DNA of 64,000 nucleotides from Thalassospiraceae bacterium LMO-SO8 (GCA_031655335.1 CP134226.1:2046001-2110000), one strand, 5' to 3'. Positions 37,963 through 48,651 are shown, counted from the first letter of the stretch. Numbers and translations: made by a program. The notes: generated from the sequence alone by a model not told the origin.

Positions 37963-39072
37963 TCAGGCGGCCAGCTTGTCCAGTTCCTTGGTCACGCTGT
38001 CGCCCATCTGGGTGGTCGAGATCCTGGTCATCCCGGCTTCCAGGATGTCGGCGGTACGCAGGCCTGCGTCGAGCACGTTCTTGCAGGCCTGTTCGATCAG
38101 GTCCGCATCCTCGCCCATGTCGAAGGAATACTTCAGGCACATGGCGAAGGACTGAATCATGGCCAACGGATTGGCGATGCCCTGGCCGGCGATGTCGGGG
38201 GCGGAGCCGTGCACGGGTTCGTACAGGGCCTTGCGCCGTCCGTCACTGTCGGCCGCACCCAACGAGGCCGACGGCAGCATGCCGAGCGATCCCGTCAACA
38301 TGGCGGCGCAATCGGACAGGATGTCGCCGAACAGGTTGTCGGTGACGATCACGTCGAACTGCTTGGGCTGGCGGACCAGCTGCATGGCGCAGTTGTCGGC
38401 GTACATGTGGTGCAGTTCGATGTCCGGGAAGTCGGCGCCGACTTCGGTGGCGATGGCGCGCCACAGCACGCCGGTTTCCATCACGTTGGCCTTTTCCACG
38501 GAATGCAGCTTGCCCGACCGCTTGCCCGCCAGCTCGAAGGCAAGGCGGCAGACGCGTTCGATCTCGGCTTCGGAATAGACCTGGGTATCGACCGCCTTGC
38601 GGCTGCCGTCGGCCAGGGTTTCGATGCCGCGCGGCTTGCCGAAGTAGACGCCGCCGGTCAGTTCGCGGACGATCAGCATGTCCAGGCCCGATACCAGATC
38701 TTCCTTCAGGCTGGACGCCTTGGCCATGGCCGGAAGGACCGTGGCCGGGCGCAGGTTGGCGTAAAGGTCCATTTCCTTGCGCAGGGTCAGCAGGCCCATT
38801 TCCGGGCGCAGGTCGCGCGCCACGTTGTCCCACTTGGGGCCGCCGACCGCACCCAGCAGCACGGCGTCCACGCCCATGGCGTCGGCCAGGGTGTTGTCGC
38901 CCAGCGGTTGACCGTATTTGTCGATGGCGGCGCCGCCGACCACGTCCTCCGTCACGTCGAACGAGACGTGGCGGCGCTTGTCCATCCAATCGATGATGGT
39001 CTGGACCTGTTTCATCACTTCGGGGCCGATGCCGTCGCCGGGCAGCATCAGCAGTTTTTTGTTGGCAGCCAT
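37963..39072 (-). CDS. leuB: 3-isopropylmalate dehydrogenase
   Basis: Oxidative decarboxylation of 3-isopropylmalate in leucine synthesis, 369 residues. [20 protein letters not shown] is the N-terminal nucleotide region; [25 protein letters not shown]; and the metal aspartates in VDYP-like [30 protein letters not shown]. It follows leuD by 36 bp and is the last gene of leuC-leuD-leuB. Confidence 0.97.
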   Translation of the reverse strand: MAANKKLLMLPGDGIGPEVMKQVQTIIDWMDKRRHVSFDVTEDVVGGAAIDKYGQPLGDNTLADAMGVDAVLLGAVGGPKWDNVARDLRPEMGLLTLRKEMDLYANLRPATVLPAMAKASSLKEDLVSGLDMLIVRELTGGVYFGKPRGIETLADGSRKAVDTQVYSEAEIERVCRLAFELAGKRSGKLHSVEKANVMETGVLWRAIATEVGADFPDIELHHMYADNCAMQLVRQPKQFDVIVTDNLFGDILSDCAAMLTGSLGMLPSASLGAADSDGRRKALYEPVHGSAPDIAGQGIANPLAMIQSFAMCLKYSFDMGEDADLIEQACKNVLDAGLRTADILEAGMTRISTTQMGDSVTKELDKLAA

Positions 39073-39108
39073 GGGCTGGTTTCCTCGTCTTTGATTTTGT
39101 CGTGTGGC

Positions 39109-39735
39109 TTAGCTGACGGTCGCGGCACCCGCGATCCAGGGCTGTGCGGCCTCGCGGGTTTCCTCGAAGCTGTCGATCTTCTTCACCTTCTGTTCGGTCA
39201 GGCCGATGTCGTCCAGGCCGTTGATCAGGCAATGCTTCCTGAAGGGGTCGATGTCGAACGAGATCTGGCCGCCGTCGGGCCCGGAGATGGTCTGGTTCTC
39301 AAGGTCGATGGTCAGGGTCGCGTTGGCCCCCCGGTCGGCGTCGTCCATCAGCTTATCCAGGTTCTCCTTGGATACCTTGATCAGCAGCATGCCGTTCTTG
39401 AAGCTGTTGTTGTAGAAGATGTCGGCGAAGGATGTGGAGATCACGCATTTGATGCCGAAATCCTTGAGCGCCCAGGGGGCATGCTCGCGCGACGAGCCGC
39501 AGCCGAAGTTGTCGCCGGCGACGATGATTTCCGCGTTCCGGTAGGCCGGCTTGTTGAGCACGAAATCCGGGTTCTCGTTGCCGTCGGCGTCATAGCGCAT
39601 TTCGTGGAACAGGTGCTTGCCCAGGCCCTCGCGCTTGATGGTCTTCAGGAACTGCTTGGGAATGACCATGTCGGTGTCGATGTTGATCATGTCCATGGGT
39701 GCCGCGACACCCGTCAGCTTGGTGAACTTTTCCAT
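39109..39735 (-). CDS. leuD: 3-isopropylmalate dehydratase small subunit
   Basis: Swivel-domain subunit of isopropylmalate isomerase, 208 residues. [25 protein letters not shown] and the loop [26 protein letters not shown] are diagnostic. It lies 27 bp after leuC and is co-expressed with it as the two halves of one enzyme. Confidence 0.97.
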   Translation of the reverse strand: MEKFTKLTGVAAPMDMINIDTDMVIPKQFLKTIKREGLGKHLFHEMRYDADGNENPDFVLNKPAYRNAEIIVAGDNFGCGSSREHAPWALKDFGIKCVISTSFADIFYNNSFKNGMLLIKVSKENLDKLMDDADRGANATLTIDLENQTISGPDGGQISFDIDPFRKHCLINGLDDIGLTEQKVKKIDSFEETREAAQPWIAGAATVS

Positions 39736-39762
39736 TTGAACGATTCCTTCTGCGAACGGGGG

Positions 39763-41163
39763 TCAGAGCTTGCGCACGTCGGCCAGATGGCCGGTGACGG
39801 CGGCGGCTGCGGCCATCGCGGGGCTGACCAGATGGGTGCGCGCGCCGGCGCCCTGGCGGCCCTTGAAGTTGCGGTTCGACGTGGAGGCGCAACGCATGCC
39901 CGCGGGCACCCTGTCCTCGTTCATGGCCAGACACATGGAACAGCCCGGTTCACGCCATTCGAAGCCGGCTTCCAGAAGGATCTTGTCCAGGCCTTCCTGT
40001 TCCGCCTGTTCCTTGACCAGGCCCGATCCGGGAACGATCAGGGCCGTCACATGGTCGGCGACCTTGCGGCCCTTGGCGACCTCGGCGACGGCGCGGATGT
40101 CCTCGATCCGCCCGTTGGTGCAGGACCCCACGAACATGTAGTCGATCTTGATGTCTTCCATGCGCGTGCCCGGTTCCAGGCCCATGTAGTTGAGCGCCAT
40201 CTTGACCGATTCCTGCTTGTCCGGATTGGCGAAGTCGCCGGGGCCGGGAACGACGGCGGAAATCGGCACGACGTCTTCCGGGCTGGTCCCCCAGGTGACC
40301 TGCGGTTCGATATGGGACGCATCCATCGTCACTTCTTTCTGATAGGTCGCGCCCTCATCCGACGGCAGCGTCTTCCAATAGGCGACGGCGGCTTCCCAAT
40401 TGGCGCCCTTGGGCGACATGGGACGGCCCTTCAGATATTCGAAGGTGGTTTCATCCGGCGCGATCAGGCCGGCGCGCGCACCGCCCTCGATGGTCATGTT
40501 GGACACGGTCATGCGGCCTTCCATGGACAGGTCGCGGATCGCCTTGCCGGCGTATTCGATGACGTGGCCGGTGCCGCCGGCGGTGCCGATCTTGCCGATG
40601 ATCGCCAGGATCAGATCCTTGGCGGTGCAGCCGAAGGGCAGGTCGCCGTCGACCGTGATGCGCATGTTCTTCAACGGCGATTGCAGCAGGGTCTGGGTCG
40701 CCATCACGTGTTCGACCTCGGACGTGCCGATGCCGAAGGCGAGCGCGCCGAAGGCGCCGTGGGTCGCCGTGTGGCTGTCGCCGCAGACGATCGTGGTGCC
40801 GGGCAGGGTGAAGCCCTGTTCCGGGCCGATCACGTGCACGATGCCTTGGCGGACATCACCCATGTCGAACAAAGGCACGCCGAATTCCGCGCAGTTCTTG
40901 GTCAGCATTTCCAGCTGTAGCGCCGATTCCGGATTGTCGATGGTTTCGCCCCGCTTGGTCGGGACGTTGTGATCGGCGACGGCGAGCGTCAGATCCGGGC
41001 GGCGGACCTTGCGGCCGGCGTTACGCAGACCTTCGAAAGCCTGGGGGCTGGTGACCTCGTGGGTCAGGTGCCGGTCGATGTACAGCAGGCAGGTGCCGTC
41101 TTCCTGTATTTCGACCAGATGGCTGTCCCAGATCTTCTCGAACAGCGTTTTCGGTTGTGCCAT
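39763..41163 (-). CDS. leuC: 3-isopropylmalate dehydratase large subunit
   Basis: 4Fe-4S catalytic subunit of isopropylmalate isomerase, 466 residues. Cluster cysteines are in VGSCTNGR and in [29 protein letters not shown] and [20 protein letters not shown] are family blocks. An AT-rich patch TATATATGG at 41231-41239 upstream could be its -10 region. I see no run of leucine codons that would mark a leader-peptide attenuator. Confidence 0.97.
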   Translation of the reverse strand: MAQPKTLFEKIWDSHLVEIQEDGTCLLYIDRHLTHEVTSPQAFEGLRNAGRKVRRPDLTLAVADHNVPTKRGETIDNPESALQLEMLTKNCAEFGVPLFDMGDVRQGIVHVIGPEQGFTLPGTTIVCGDSHTATHGAFGALAFGIGTSEVEHVMATQTLLQSPLKNMRITVDGDLPFGCTAKDLILAIIGKIGTAGGTGHVIEYAGKAIRDLSMEGRMTVSNMTIEGGARAGLIAPDETTFEYLKGRPMSPKGANWEAAVAYWKTLPSDEGATYQKEVTMDASHIEPQVTWGTSPEDVVPISAVVPGPGDFANPDKQESVKMALNYMGLEPGTRMEDIKIDYMFVGSCTNGRIEDIRAVAEVAKGRKVADHVTALIVPGSGLVKEQAEQEGLDKILLEAGFEWREPGCSMCLAMNEDRVPAGMRCASTSNRNFKGRQGAGARTHLVSPAMAAAAAVTGHLADVRKL

Positions 41164-41291
41164 GGGTGTTTATCCTCCGACGTGTGCACGAACGCCGGCC
41201 CCCGACGGCGCTGCGGTTCCTTAGGTCATCTATATATGGCGCGCCGGCCCGGCCGCAACAAACCGGGTCCCGCGTGCCAACCTTGGAAAAA

Positions 41292-41315
41292 TCCCTTGGG
41301 GGTATCCCCCGGGGA
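41292..41315 (-). terminator. Rho-independent terminator after rplS
   Basis: On the minus strand, the GGGGG/CCCCC stem (41298-41302 with 41306-41310) is extended by TCCC/GGGA pairing (41292-41295 with 41312-41315) and is followed by five Ts. It begins two bases after the rplS stop codon and marks the end of the ffh-rpsP-rimM-trmD-rplS transcript. Confidence 0.88.
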
Positions 41316-41316
41316 C

Positions 41317-41805
41317 CTATTCCTCGGCCTGGGCTTCCTGATCGGCGGACTTTTTCTTGCCGCCTTTTTTAGTCGACGCTTCGTCGCGGTTGGCCTTGGC
41401 TTCGCGCGCGGCCTTCTTTTCTTCCTGCGACACCTTGCCCGAGAACCCGTCGGTCTTTTCCGCGATACGCGCGGCCTTGCCGGTCAGGCCCCTGAGATAG
41501 TACAGCTTGGCCCGGCGGACGTCACCACGGCGCACGACCTCGACCGAGTCGACGTTCGGGGAATACACCGGGAACACGCGTTCCACGCCTTCGCCGTAGC
41601 TCAGCTTGCGCACGGTGAACGCCGAGTTGACGCCGGCGTTCTTGCGCGCGATGCACACGCCTTCGAAGGCCTGCAAACGGGTCCGTTCGCCTTCGACGAC
41701 GCGGACGTTGACGCGGATCGTGTCGCCCGGGGCGAACTTCGGCATTTCCTTGTCGCCGGTCAGGCGGGCAATCTGTTCCTGATCCAGTTGTTCAATCATG
41801 TTCAT
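41317..41805 (-). CDS. rplS: 50S ribosomal protein L19 with extended C-terminal tail
   Basis: Large-subunit protein at the 30S interface. The core ([58 protein letters not shown]) is standard. The total of 162 residues exceeds the usual 115-130, because of about 45 extra residues rich in Lys, Glu and Ala. AAAGG eight bases before ATG 41805 supports this start; a second ATG lies at 41799. Last gene of the translation cluster. Confidence 0.97.
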   Translation of the reverse strand: MNMIEQLDQEQIARLTGDKEMPKFAPGDTIRVNVRVVEGERTRLQAFEGVCIARKNAGVNSAFTVRKLSYGEGVERVFPVYSPNVDSVEVVRRGDVRRAKLYYLRGLTGKAARIAEKTDGFSGKVSQEEKKAAREAKANRDEASTKKGGKKKSADQEAQAEE

Positions 41806-41850
41806 GGTTCAAACCTTTCCTTACAAACGCTCTGCCGTCGCCGGCAATTC

Positions 41851-42549
41851 CTAGGTCCGCTCGTGCGCCGCCCAAAGATCGGGCCGCCGGTCGCGGGTGA
41901 TTTCCTCCGCCTGGCGCTGGCGCCAGGCTGCTATTTTTTCGTGGTGCCCGGAGACCAGAACCTCCGGCACCTTGCGGCCCTGCCATTCCTGGGGCCGCGT
42001 GTAGTGGGGATACTCCAGCAATCCCCGCTCGAAACTCTCTTCCTCCAGCGATGCGTCCTTGCCCATCACGCCCGGCAACAGACGAAGGCAGGCATCCAAC
42101 ACCACCAGGGCCGCCGGCTCGCCCCCCGACAGGACGAAATCGCCGAGCGATATCTCTTCCGCGTCCTGGGCTTCCAGCACCCGCTGGTCGACGCCCTCGA
42201 ACCGACCGCACAGCAGGATCACCCCAGGTCCCGCCGCCAATTCCGCCACCCGTTTCTGGCCCAACGGCCGGCCCCGGGGGGTCAGATAGACGAACGGCAG
42301 ATCCGCGGCACCTTCCCGGGCGCTCCGGACGGCGCCGTCGACCACGTCGGGCCGCATCACCATGCCGGGGCCGCCGCCAAAGGGGGCATCGTCCACGGAG
42401 CGGTGTTTATCGCTTGCAAAGTCGCGAATGTCCACCGTTTCCAGGGCCCAGATGCCCTTTTCAAGCGCCGTTCCGGCAAGCGAGCAGCCAAGCGGTCCCG
42501 GGAACATTTCCGGGAAGATCGTCAGTACCTTGGCCGTCCAACCGCTCAT
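41851..42549 (-). CDS. trmD: tRNA (guanine-N1-)-methyltransferase
   Basis: Makes m1G37 in tRNAs for Leu, Pro and Arg, preventing frameshifts. It has 232 residues. SPOUT-knot signatures [45 protein letters not shown] and the [23 protein letters not shown] block are all present. Its ATG overlaps the last base of the rimM stop (TAATG). Confidence 0.98.
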   Translation of the reverse strand: MSGWTAKVLTIFPEMFPGPLGCSLAGTALEKGIWALETVDIRDFASDKHRSVDDAPFGGGPGMVMRPDVVDGAVRSAREGAADLPFVYLTPRGRPLGQKRVAELAAGPGVILLCGRFEGVDQRVLEAQDAEEISLGDFVLSGGEPAALVVLDACLRLLPGVMGKDASLEEESFERGLLEYPHYTRPQEWQGRKVPEVLVSGHHEKIAAWRQRQAEEITRDRRPDLWAAHERT

Positions 42550-43103
42550 TACGCGTCCTGCCCGCTTTCGTCCGGTCCGTTGTCGTCCAGCAGCCCGTCC
42601 GGCGGATCGACCACCAGCCGGCCGCCGTCAAGATCCACCACCGGCACGACGGCCCGGGTGAAGGGCACCATGACCGTCCCGAAATCCCCGCCCGCGATCT
42701 CCAGCACGTCGCCGGCGCCGAAATCGAACACCTGGCGGACCGTGCCCAGATTGCCCTGGGGAGCCTCGACCGCCAGCCCGATCAGGTCCGAATAATAGTA
42801 TTCGTCCTCGTCGGGGGGCGGCAGCCGGTCGCGGTCCACGAAAAGACGCAGGCCCTTCAGCTTGTCCGCCGCCGTGCGGTCGCCGACACCTTCGGCACGG
42901 GCGATCAGAACGTCCTTGGTCTGGCCGGTCACGCGAAGGTCGATCCGGCGGCTGCCGGTTTCGTCCTCCAGCGGGCCATAGGCGGTGAGGTCTTCCGGAA
43001 CCTGGGCGAAACTCTTGACCTTGAGGTCGCCCTTCAGGCCCCTGGCCCCGACGATGACGCCGAGACAGACCCGTTCCGGGGATTTCCCTTCGCCGCCCGT
43101 CAT
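42549..43103 (-). CDS. rimM: Ribosome maturation factor RimM
   Basis: 16S processing factor acting on the 30S head, 184 residues. [22 protein letters not shown] is the N-terminal barrel and [15 protein letters not shown] the linker to the PRC barrel; IMVPF-like [31 protein letters not shown] closes it. It sits between rpsP and trmD in the classic order. Confidence 0.97.
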   Translation of the reverse strand: MTGGEGKSPERVCLGVIVGARGLKGDLKVKSFAQVPEDLTAYGPLEDETGSRRIDLRVTGQTKDVLIARAEGVGDRTAADKLKGLRLFVDRDRLPPPDEDEYYYSDLIGLAVEAPQGNLGTVRQVFDFGAGDVLEIAGGDFGTVMVPFTRAVVPVVDLDGGRLVVDPPDGLLDDNGPDESGQDA

Positions 43104-43141
43104 GGCCTGACCACCCTGACGCTCGTGACGCGCTTCGCCGG

Positions 43142-43639
43142 CTACTCCTTCGTCTCCTCTGCCTGTTCCGCCGGGGCTTCTTCAGCCGGCGCTTCGGCCG
43201 CTGCTTCTTCCGCCGGGGCTTCCACCGCTGCTTCTTCCGCCGGGGCTTCCGCTTCGGCCGGGGCCGCCGCGGCTGCCGCCGCCGCTTCTTCGGCCGCCTT
43301 CAACTTGTCTTCGCGTTCCTTCATGCGCTCGACCGTCTTGGCCTTGGGCGCCGCGCGCTTGGTCTGGTTTTCCGGGGCCGGACGGGCGTCGGTCAGGCCG
43401 GCGGCACCGAGGAAGCGGTGCACGCGGTCGGTCGGCTGGGCGCCGACGCCGAGCCAATGCTTGATGCGCTCTTCGTTCAGCTTCACCCGGTCGGGGCTGT
43501 CCTTGGGCAGCATGGGGTTGTAGGACCCCACGCGCTCGATGAACTTGCCGTCGCGGGCGCGGCGGCTGTCGGCGATGACGATCTGGTAGTAGGGGCGCTT
43601 CTTGGCGCCGCCCCGGGCGAGCCTGATTTTCACTGACAT
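43142..43639 (-). CDS. rpsP: 30S ribosomal protein S16 with Ala/Glu-rich tail
   Basis: Small-subunit assembly protein. The core [26 protein letters not shown] and [25 protein letters not shown] is canonical. S16 is normally 80-120 residues; this one has 165. Residues from about 112 on are acidic and repetitive, with APAEEAA units repeated several times. Long acidic S16 tails are known in some alphaproteobacteria, but the repeat content here is high. Confidence 0.97.
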   Translation of the reverse strand: MSVKIRLARGGAKKRPYYQIVIADSRRARDGKFIERVGSYNPMLPKDSPDRVKLNEERIKHWLGVGAQPTDRVHRFLGAAGLTDARPAPENQTKRAAPKAKTVERMKEREDKLKAAEEAAAAAAAAPAEAEAPAEEAAVEAPAEEAAAEAPAEEAPAEQAEETKE

Positions 43640-43708
43640 GTTCTATTCAATCCTTGTCTGGTCTGATGTCTCAAAATGGGTGAATGTTCGGGTTGTCTTG
43701 ATTGCGAA

Positions 43709-45082
43709 TTAACGGGGCATGCCGGGGGGCATCATGCCGGGCGGCATGCCGCCCATGAGGCCCTTGAGGCCACCCTTCTTGCCGACTTTCTTCATCATGT
43801 CGGCCATCTGGCGATGCTGTTTCAGAAGCCGGTTGACCTCGGGCACCGAAGTGCCGGAGCCGGCGGCGATGCGTTTGCGGCGCGAACCGTTGATTTCCTT
43901 GGGATTGCGCCGTTCCTTCGGCGTCATGGACAGGATGATGGCTTCCTGGCGGGCGATCATCTTGTCGTCCACGTTATGCTGGTCGAAGGCGTTCTTGACC
44001 TTGGCGGCACCCGGCAGCATGCCCAGGATGCCGTCGAGAGAGCCCATCTTGCGCAGCTGTTTGAACTGCTCGCCCATGTCTTCCAGGGTGAACTGACCCT
44101 TCAGCATCTTCTTGGCGAGCTTTTCCGCGTCTTCCTGCTCGACCACCTGGGCGGCCTTTTCGACCAGGCCGACCACGTCGCCCATGCCGAGGATCGAGCC
44201 CGCGACCCGGTTGGCGTCGAAGCCGTCGATGGCGTCGACGCCTTCGCCGGTGCCCATCAGCTTGATCGGCTTGCCGGTGACCTGGCGCATGGACAGGGCG
44301 GCGCCGCCGCGGCCGTCGCCGTCGACGCGGGTCAGCACGATGCCGGTGATGCCGACCCGGTCGTTGAATTCCTTGGCCAGATTGACCGCGTCCTGGCCGG
44401 TCATGGCGTCGGCGACCAGCAGAACCTCGGACGGCCCGGCGGCCATGCGCACGTTGATGACCTCGGTCATCATTTCCTGGTCGAGCGCCAGACGCCCGGC
44501 GGTGTCCAGGATGACCACGTCATAACCTTCGCGGCGGCCTGTTTCCATGGCCCGGTTGGCGATGGCGACCGGCAGTTCGCCCAGCACCGGGGTCATCACG
44601 GGCACGCCCGTCTGTTCGCCCAGGACCTGCAACTGCTGCTGGGCGGCCGGGCGGTAGACGTCGAGCGACGCCATCAGCACGCGTTTCTTTTCCCGCTCGG
44701 CCAGACGTTTGGCGATCTTGGCGCTGGTCGTCGTCTTGCCCGACCCTTGCAGGCCGACCATCAGGATCGCCTGCGGCGGGTTGCCGTGGATGGCCAGGCC
44801 GGCATCTTCTGGGTTGGCGGGGCTCAGCATACCGACCAGGGCATCGTGGACGATCTTGACCACCATCTGGCCCGGCGTGACGGAGCGCAGGACGTTCTGG
44901 CCGACGGCCTGTTCCTTGACGCCGTCGATGAAGTCCTTGACCACGGGCAGGGCGACGTCGGCCTCAAGCAAGGCGACGCGGATTTCGCGCAGCGCCGCCT
45001 CGACGTCGGCCTCCTTCAAGGCGCCGCGCCGCTTCAGGCCGTCGAAAATGCCGGACAGGCGTTCGCTTAGAGACTCGAACAT
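43709..45082 (-). CDS. ffh: Signal recognition particle protein Ffh
   Basis: SRP54 GTPase, 457 residues: N domain (MFESLSERLSGIFDGLKRRGAL), G domain with Walker A GLQGSGKTTTSAKIAKRL, DTAGRL, and TRVDGDGRGGAAL, then the Met-rich M domain that binds 4.5S RNA and signal sequences. The C-terminus is methionine and glycine rich (GGMPPGMMPPGM). It leads ffh-rpsP-rimM-trmD-rplS. Its receptor ftsY is also in this window. Confidence 0.98.
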   Translation of the reverse strand: MFESLSERLSGIFDGLKRRGALKEADVEAALREIRVALLEADVALPVVKDFIDGVKEQAVGQNVLRSVTPGQMVVKIVHDALVGMLSPANPEDAGLAIHGNPPQAILMVGLQGSGKTTTSAKIAKRLAEREKKRVLMASLDVYRPAAQQQLQVLGEQTGVPVMTPVLGELPVAIANRAMETGRREGYDVVILDTAGRLALDQEMMTEVINVRMAAGPSEVLLVADAMTGQDAVNLAKEFNDRVGITGIVLTRVDGDGRGGAALSMRQVTGKPIKLMGTGEGVDAIDGFDANRVAGSILGMGDVVGLVEKAAQVVEQEDAEKLAKKMLKGQFTLEDMGEQFKQLRKMGSLDGILGMLPGAAKVKNAFDQHNVDDKMIARQEAIILSMTPKERRNPKEINGSRRKRIAAGSGTSVPEVNRLLKQHRQMADMMKKVGKKGGLKGLMGGMPPGMMPPGMPR

Positions 45083-45388
45083 ATGCGCCTGATTACCCTC
45101 TTCGGTCCAAACTCAAAAACCCACATCAAATGCCCAACGGCAAACGCGCCAGTGCGCGAAACTCGCGGACTGGCGTCGCCCCTCGGGACGGAATGATCCG
45201 TGCACCCAGTGGAATGTCGGCGCGCAATCTATGGACCGCGGCCCCGGAAGTCAACCGCCGGCTGGCCCTGCCGCATATTTGAAAGGCTTGCGAATGCGGC
45301 GGCCCATGCTATAGGAATAAAAATACTACGGTCTATACAACCTAAAGTTTCAACCTGATTGGATACAGCGCGAATTTCTGGGCGGCAG
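45083..45388. other. Intergenic region, ffh / XRE regulator
   Basis: Divergent 306-bp gap that must carry the ffh promoter and the regulator's promoter. I see no gene or tRNA. The AT-rich patch 45305-45350 is the likely regulator promoter, but no convincing -35/-10 pair can be fixed. Confidence 0.4.
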
Positions 45389-45790
45389 ATGGCGACGGAC
45401 GGTACGGACGACGGGAAACTGGCTTCACATATCGGCGCGCGGCTACAGGCGCTTCGCGAACGGGGCGGCATTTCCCGCGCCGTCACGGCCAGGGCGCTCG
45501 GTCTTTCCGTGCAGGCCTATACCAACCGGGAAATCGGTTTGACCGAGGTCAAGGCGAGCGAAATCCTGATTTTGTCGGGGTTGTTCGGCTGCGATCCCGC
45601 CGATCTGTTCGACGGCGCGGATCGGATATGGCCCGGGCCGGACATCGGCGGCGGCGGCGCGGCGGCGGTCTTCGCGGGCGAGGCCGAGGACTTCCTACGC
45701 CAGCTTGCGCGCATCCGCGACCCAGGGTTGCGCCGCAGCGTCACCGAGGCGATCCGCGCCCTGGCGCGGGCGGCGGAGGAAGCTACCTGA
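45389..45790 (+). CDS. XRE-family helix-turn-helix regulator
   Basis: 133 residues. The HTH covers about residues 12-68: IGARLQALRERGGISRAVTARALGLSVQAYTNREIGLTEVKASEILILSGLFGCDPADLF, where the second helix is QAYTNREIG. The C-terminal part is helical and Ala/Arg rich, without a recognisable ligand domain. ATG 45389 is preferred over a TTG 30 bp upstream. The next gene starts 40 bp later on the same strand, a possible operon. Confidence 0.85.
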   Translation: MATDGTDDGKLASHIGARLQALRERGGISRAVTARALGLSVQAYTNREIGLTEVKASEILILSGLFGCDPADLFDGADRIWPGPDIGGGGAAAVFAGEAEDFLRQLARIRDPGLRRSVTEAIRALARAAEEAT

Positions 45791-45830
45791 CGTCTTGACC
45801 CTTGAACCTGTCGGGAGGACAAACGCAATC

Positions 45831-46490
45831 ATGGACCTGACCACGGTACAACGCCGCATCGCGGCCACGGGCCTTGCCTTGCGGGGCGGGTTCCACCCGG
45901 CGGCGGAAGACGCCGTGCCGGGCGCGCCCGGGACCCTGATCCTGGTCGGGGACCAGGGCGGGCGCCTGTGGCCCCATTTCACGGCCAATCGCCGGGACGA
46001 GACCGATCCCCTGGACGCCTGGACGGAACGGGTCCTGGCCCCGGCGGCGGCGGACCTGGACGCTCGCGTGGTCTATCCCTTCGGCGGCCCGCCCCATCAT
46101 CCGTTCCAGCAATGGGCCATGCGCGCGGAGGGATTGCGGCCGTCGCCCATCGGTCCGCTCGCTCATCCCGAATTCGGCCTGTGGCACAGCTACCGGGGGG
46201 CGCTGCTGTTCGCCGGGGTGATCGACCTGGGCCCGCCGCCGGCGACCGCCCATCCCTGCGACGGCTGTGTCGACCGGCCGTGCCTGTCGGCCTGCCCCGT
46301 GAACGCCTTCGGGGAAAATGGCTTCGACCTTCCGGCCTGCCTGGGCCATCTGCGCGCGGCCCCGGGCGCGGACTGCATGACCGGCGGCTGCCTGGCGCGG
46401 CGCGCCTGTCCGGTCGGCGCCGTGCATGCCTACGGCCCCGAACATCAGGCGTTCCTTGCCCGTTCGTTCCTCGCGGCCTTCGGGTCCTGA
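45831..46490 (+). CDS. Ferredoxin-like 4Fe-4S protein
   Basis: 219-residue soluble protein with eight cysteines placed for two 4Fe-4S clusters: CDGCVDRPCLSACP near residues 143-156, then Cys in LPACLGH, GADCMTGGCLARRACPVG. The N-terminal part (PGTLILVGDQGGRLWPHF) has no redox motif I recognise but resembles the N-terminal region of QueG-like proteins, without the cobalamin part. A GGGAGG site lies 12 bases upstream, rather far. Function unknown. Confidence 0.8.
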   Translation: MDLTTVQRRIAATGLALRGGFHPAAEDAVPGAPGTLILVGDQGGRLWPHFTANRRDETDPLDAWTERVLAPAAADLDARVVYPFGGPPHHPFQQWAMRAEGLRPSPIGPLAHPEFGLWHSYRGALLFAGVIDLGPPPATAHPCDGCVDRPCLSACPVNAFGENGFDLPACLGHLRAAPGADCMTGGCLARRACPVGAVHAYGPEHQAFLARSFLAAFGS

Positions 46491-46538
46491 CGGCAAATCC
46501 CATGGACTTCCGCGCCCTGCGGGCCTATGTAGCCATCC

Positions 46539-47393
46539 ATGGAACAGGTGCCCTTTATAAAGATGCACGGTCTGGGCAACGACTTCGTGGTGCTGGACGC
46601 CCGCGAAACGCCGCTGCCCCTGACCGCCCATCAGGCCGCGGCCATCGCCGACCGCCGGCGCGGGGTCGGCTGCGACCAGCTCATCGTGCTGGAACGGCCG
46701 CGCTCGGACATCGCCGACGTGTTCGTGCGCTTCCACAATTCCGATGGTGGGGAATCGCTGGCCTGCGGCAACGGTACCCGTTGTATCGCCGCCATGTTGA
46801 TGGATGAAAAGTCGTCCGACCACCTGATCGTCGAAACGGGTGCGGGGCTGCTGGACGCGGAAAAGGGCAAGGACGGCCTGGTTACCGTGGACATGGGCAC
46901 GGCGCGCCTGGACTGGCGGGAAATCCCCCTGTCCGAGGCCGTCGATACCCTGCATGTCGATGCCGGCGCCGGGCCGCTTCAGGACGCGGTCTGTGTTTCC
47001 ATGGGCAATCCCCATGCGGTCTATTTCGTCGATGATGCGGATGCCGTGCCGATCGAGGTGTTCGGCCCCGTCATCGAACAGCACAAGATGTTTCCCCAAT
47101 TCACCAACGTCGAGGCGGCTTCGGTGCGCGCCGACGGTTCCATCCGCATGCGGGTGTGGGAACGGGGGGCGGGCGTGACCCAGGCCTGCGGCACGGGGGC
47201 CTGCGCGACCCTGGTCGCCGCCGTGCGCCGGGGATTGATCACCGGGCGCAAGGCCGACGTGATCGTCGATGGCGGCACCCTGACCATCGAATGGCTGCCC
47301 GACGACCATGTGCTGCTGACGGGACCCGTGGCGACCAGCTTCACCGGGACCCTCGACCCCCGGCTGCTGAACGGCGCCGCGACCGGCGCGTGA
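46539..47393 (+). CDS. dapF: Diaminopimelate epimerase
   Basis: Epimerises LL-DAP to meso-DAP for lysine and peptidoglycan, 284 residues. The two catalytic cysteines are in LACGNGTRCIA and ACGTGACATLVAA; the N-terminus FIKMHGLGNDFVVLDAR is diagnostic. First of a tight run dapF-mtaB-ftsY-HAD on the plus strand. Confidence 0.97.
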   Translation: MEQVPFIKMHGLGNDFVVLDARETPLPLTAHQAAAIADRRRGVGCDQLIVLERPRSDIADVFVRFHNSDGGESLACGNGTRCIAAMLMDEKSSDHLIVETGAGLLDAEKGKDGLVTVDMGTARLDWREIPLSEAVDTLHVDAGAGPLQDAVCVSMGNPHAVYFVDDADAVPIEVFGPVIEQHKMFPQFTNVEAASVRADGSIRMRVWERGAGVTQACGTGACATLVAAVRRGLITGRKADVIVDGGTLTIEWLPDDHVLLTGPVATSFTGTLDPRLLNGAATGA

Positions 47394-47397
47394 TGCC

Positions 47398-48651
47398 ATG
47401 AGCGGCTCGGAAGTCATCACCCTGGGTTGCCGCCTGAACGCCTTCGAAAGCGAAGTCATGCGCGCCAACGCGGCCCGCGCGGGATTGGCCGACACCATCA
47501 TCGTCAATACCTGCGCCGTCACGGCCGAGGCCGAACGCCAGGCCCGTCAGGCGATCCGCCGCGCGCGCCGCGACCGCCCGGGGGCCAAGGTCATCGTGAC
47601 GGGCTGCGCGGCCCAGCTCGACCCCGCCAAGTACGCGGCGATGCCCGAGGTCGACCGCGTCATGGGCAACGAGGAAAAGCTCGACCCCGCCGCCTATGCA
47701 GCGCTCGGCAATCCAGACGGTCCGGACATCCAGGTCGCCGACATCATGACCGTGCGCGAGACGGCGGCCCATCTGATCGATGGCTTCGACGGCCGCGCCC
47801 GCGCCTTCGTCCAGGTGCAGCAGGGCTGCGACCATCGCTGCACCTTCTGCATCATTCCCTTCGCGCGGGGCAACAACCGCTCCCTCGCCATGGGTGCCAT
47901 CGCCGATCAGGTGCGGGCCCTGGTCGCCCGCGGCTACCGCGAGGTCGTGTTGACCGGCGTCGACATCTGTTCCTACGGCACGGATCTGCCGGGCAATCCG
48001 ACCCTGGGCCATCTGGTGCGGCGGTTGCTCAAGGCGGTGCCGGAGCTTGACCGCCTGCGCCTGTCGTCGCTCGACCCCGCCGCCATGGACGACGAATTGT
48101 TCCGCGCGCTGGCCGAGGAAGACCGCCTGATGCCGCATCTGCATCTGTCGCTCCAGGCCATGGACGACATGGTCCTGAAGCGCATGAAGCGCCGTCACAG
48201 CCGTGCCGACGCCTACAAGGTTGCCGAGCGTGCCCGGGCACTCCGCCCCGATCTGGTCCTGGGCGCCGACCTGATCGCCGGTTTCCCGACCGAAACCCAG
48301 GCCATGCACGACAATACGCTCGCCGCCGCGCGTGATCTCGACCTCGTGCATCTGCACGTCTTTCCCTATTCGGAACGGGACGGCACCCCGGCGGCCAGGA
48401 TGCCGACCGTGGACGTGCCCGAACGCAAGGCCCGCGCGGCGGACCTGCGAGGCCAAGGCGAGGCCAATCTTGCCCGGTTCCTGGACGCCAGCGTCGGACA
48501 GACCGTCCCCGTGCTGATCGAACGCGAAGCCATGGGCTACAGCCCCCACTACGCGCCCGTGCATCTGGATGCGCCTGTGCCCGAAGGCACGGTCGTCGCC
48601 ACGCGCATCACCGGCGTGCGGCCCGGCGGCCTGACGGGCACCCCTGCCTGA
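47398..48651 (+). CDS. mtaB: tRNA t6A37 methylthiotransferase MtaB
   Basis: Radical-SAM methylthiotransferase that makes ms2t6A in tRNA, 417 residues. The N-terminal UPF0004 domain has three Cys (LGCRLNAFESEVM, VNTCAVTAEAERQ, VTGCAAQL). The radical SAM motif is QGCDHRCTFCIIPFARG, and a TRAM-like domain ends the protein. The C-R-x-N-x-x-E N-terminal pattern marks MtaB rather than MiaB. Four bases after dapF; its TGA overlaps the ftsY ATG. Confidence 0.95.
   Translation: MSGSEVITLGCRLNAFESEVMRANAARAGLADTIIVNTCAVTAEAERQARQAIRRARRDRPGAKVIVTGCAAQLDPAKYAAMPEVDRVMGNEEKLDPAAYAALGNPDGPDIQVADIMTVRETAAHLIDGFDGRARAFVQVQQGCDHRCTFCIIPFARGNNRSLAMGAIADQVRALVARGYREVVLTGVDICSYGTDLPGNPTLGHLVRRLLKAVPELDRLRLSSLDPAAMDDELFRALAEEDRLMPHLHLSLQAMDDMVLKRMKRRHSRADAYKVAERARALRPDLVLGADLIAGFPTETQAMHDNTLAAARDLDLVHLHVFPYSERDGTPAARMPTVDVPERKARAADLRGQGEANLARFLDASVGQTVPVLIEREAMGYSPHYAPVHLDAPVPEGTVVATRITGVRPGGLTGTPA

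Noticed and set aside
38209-40920. 903-codon plus-strand frame opposite leuB, leuD and leuC
   Set aside because: Lies wholly antisense to three well-identified genes; no domain seen.
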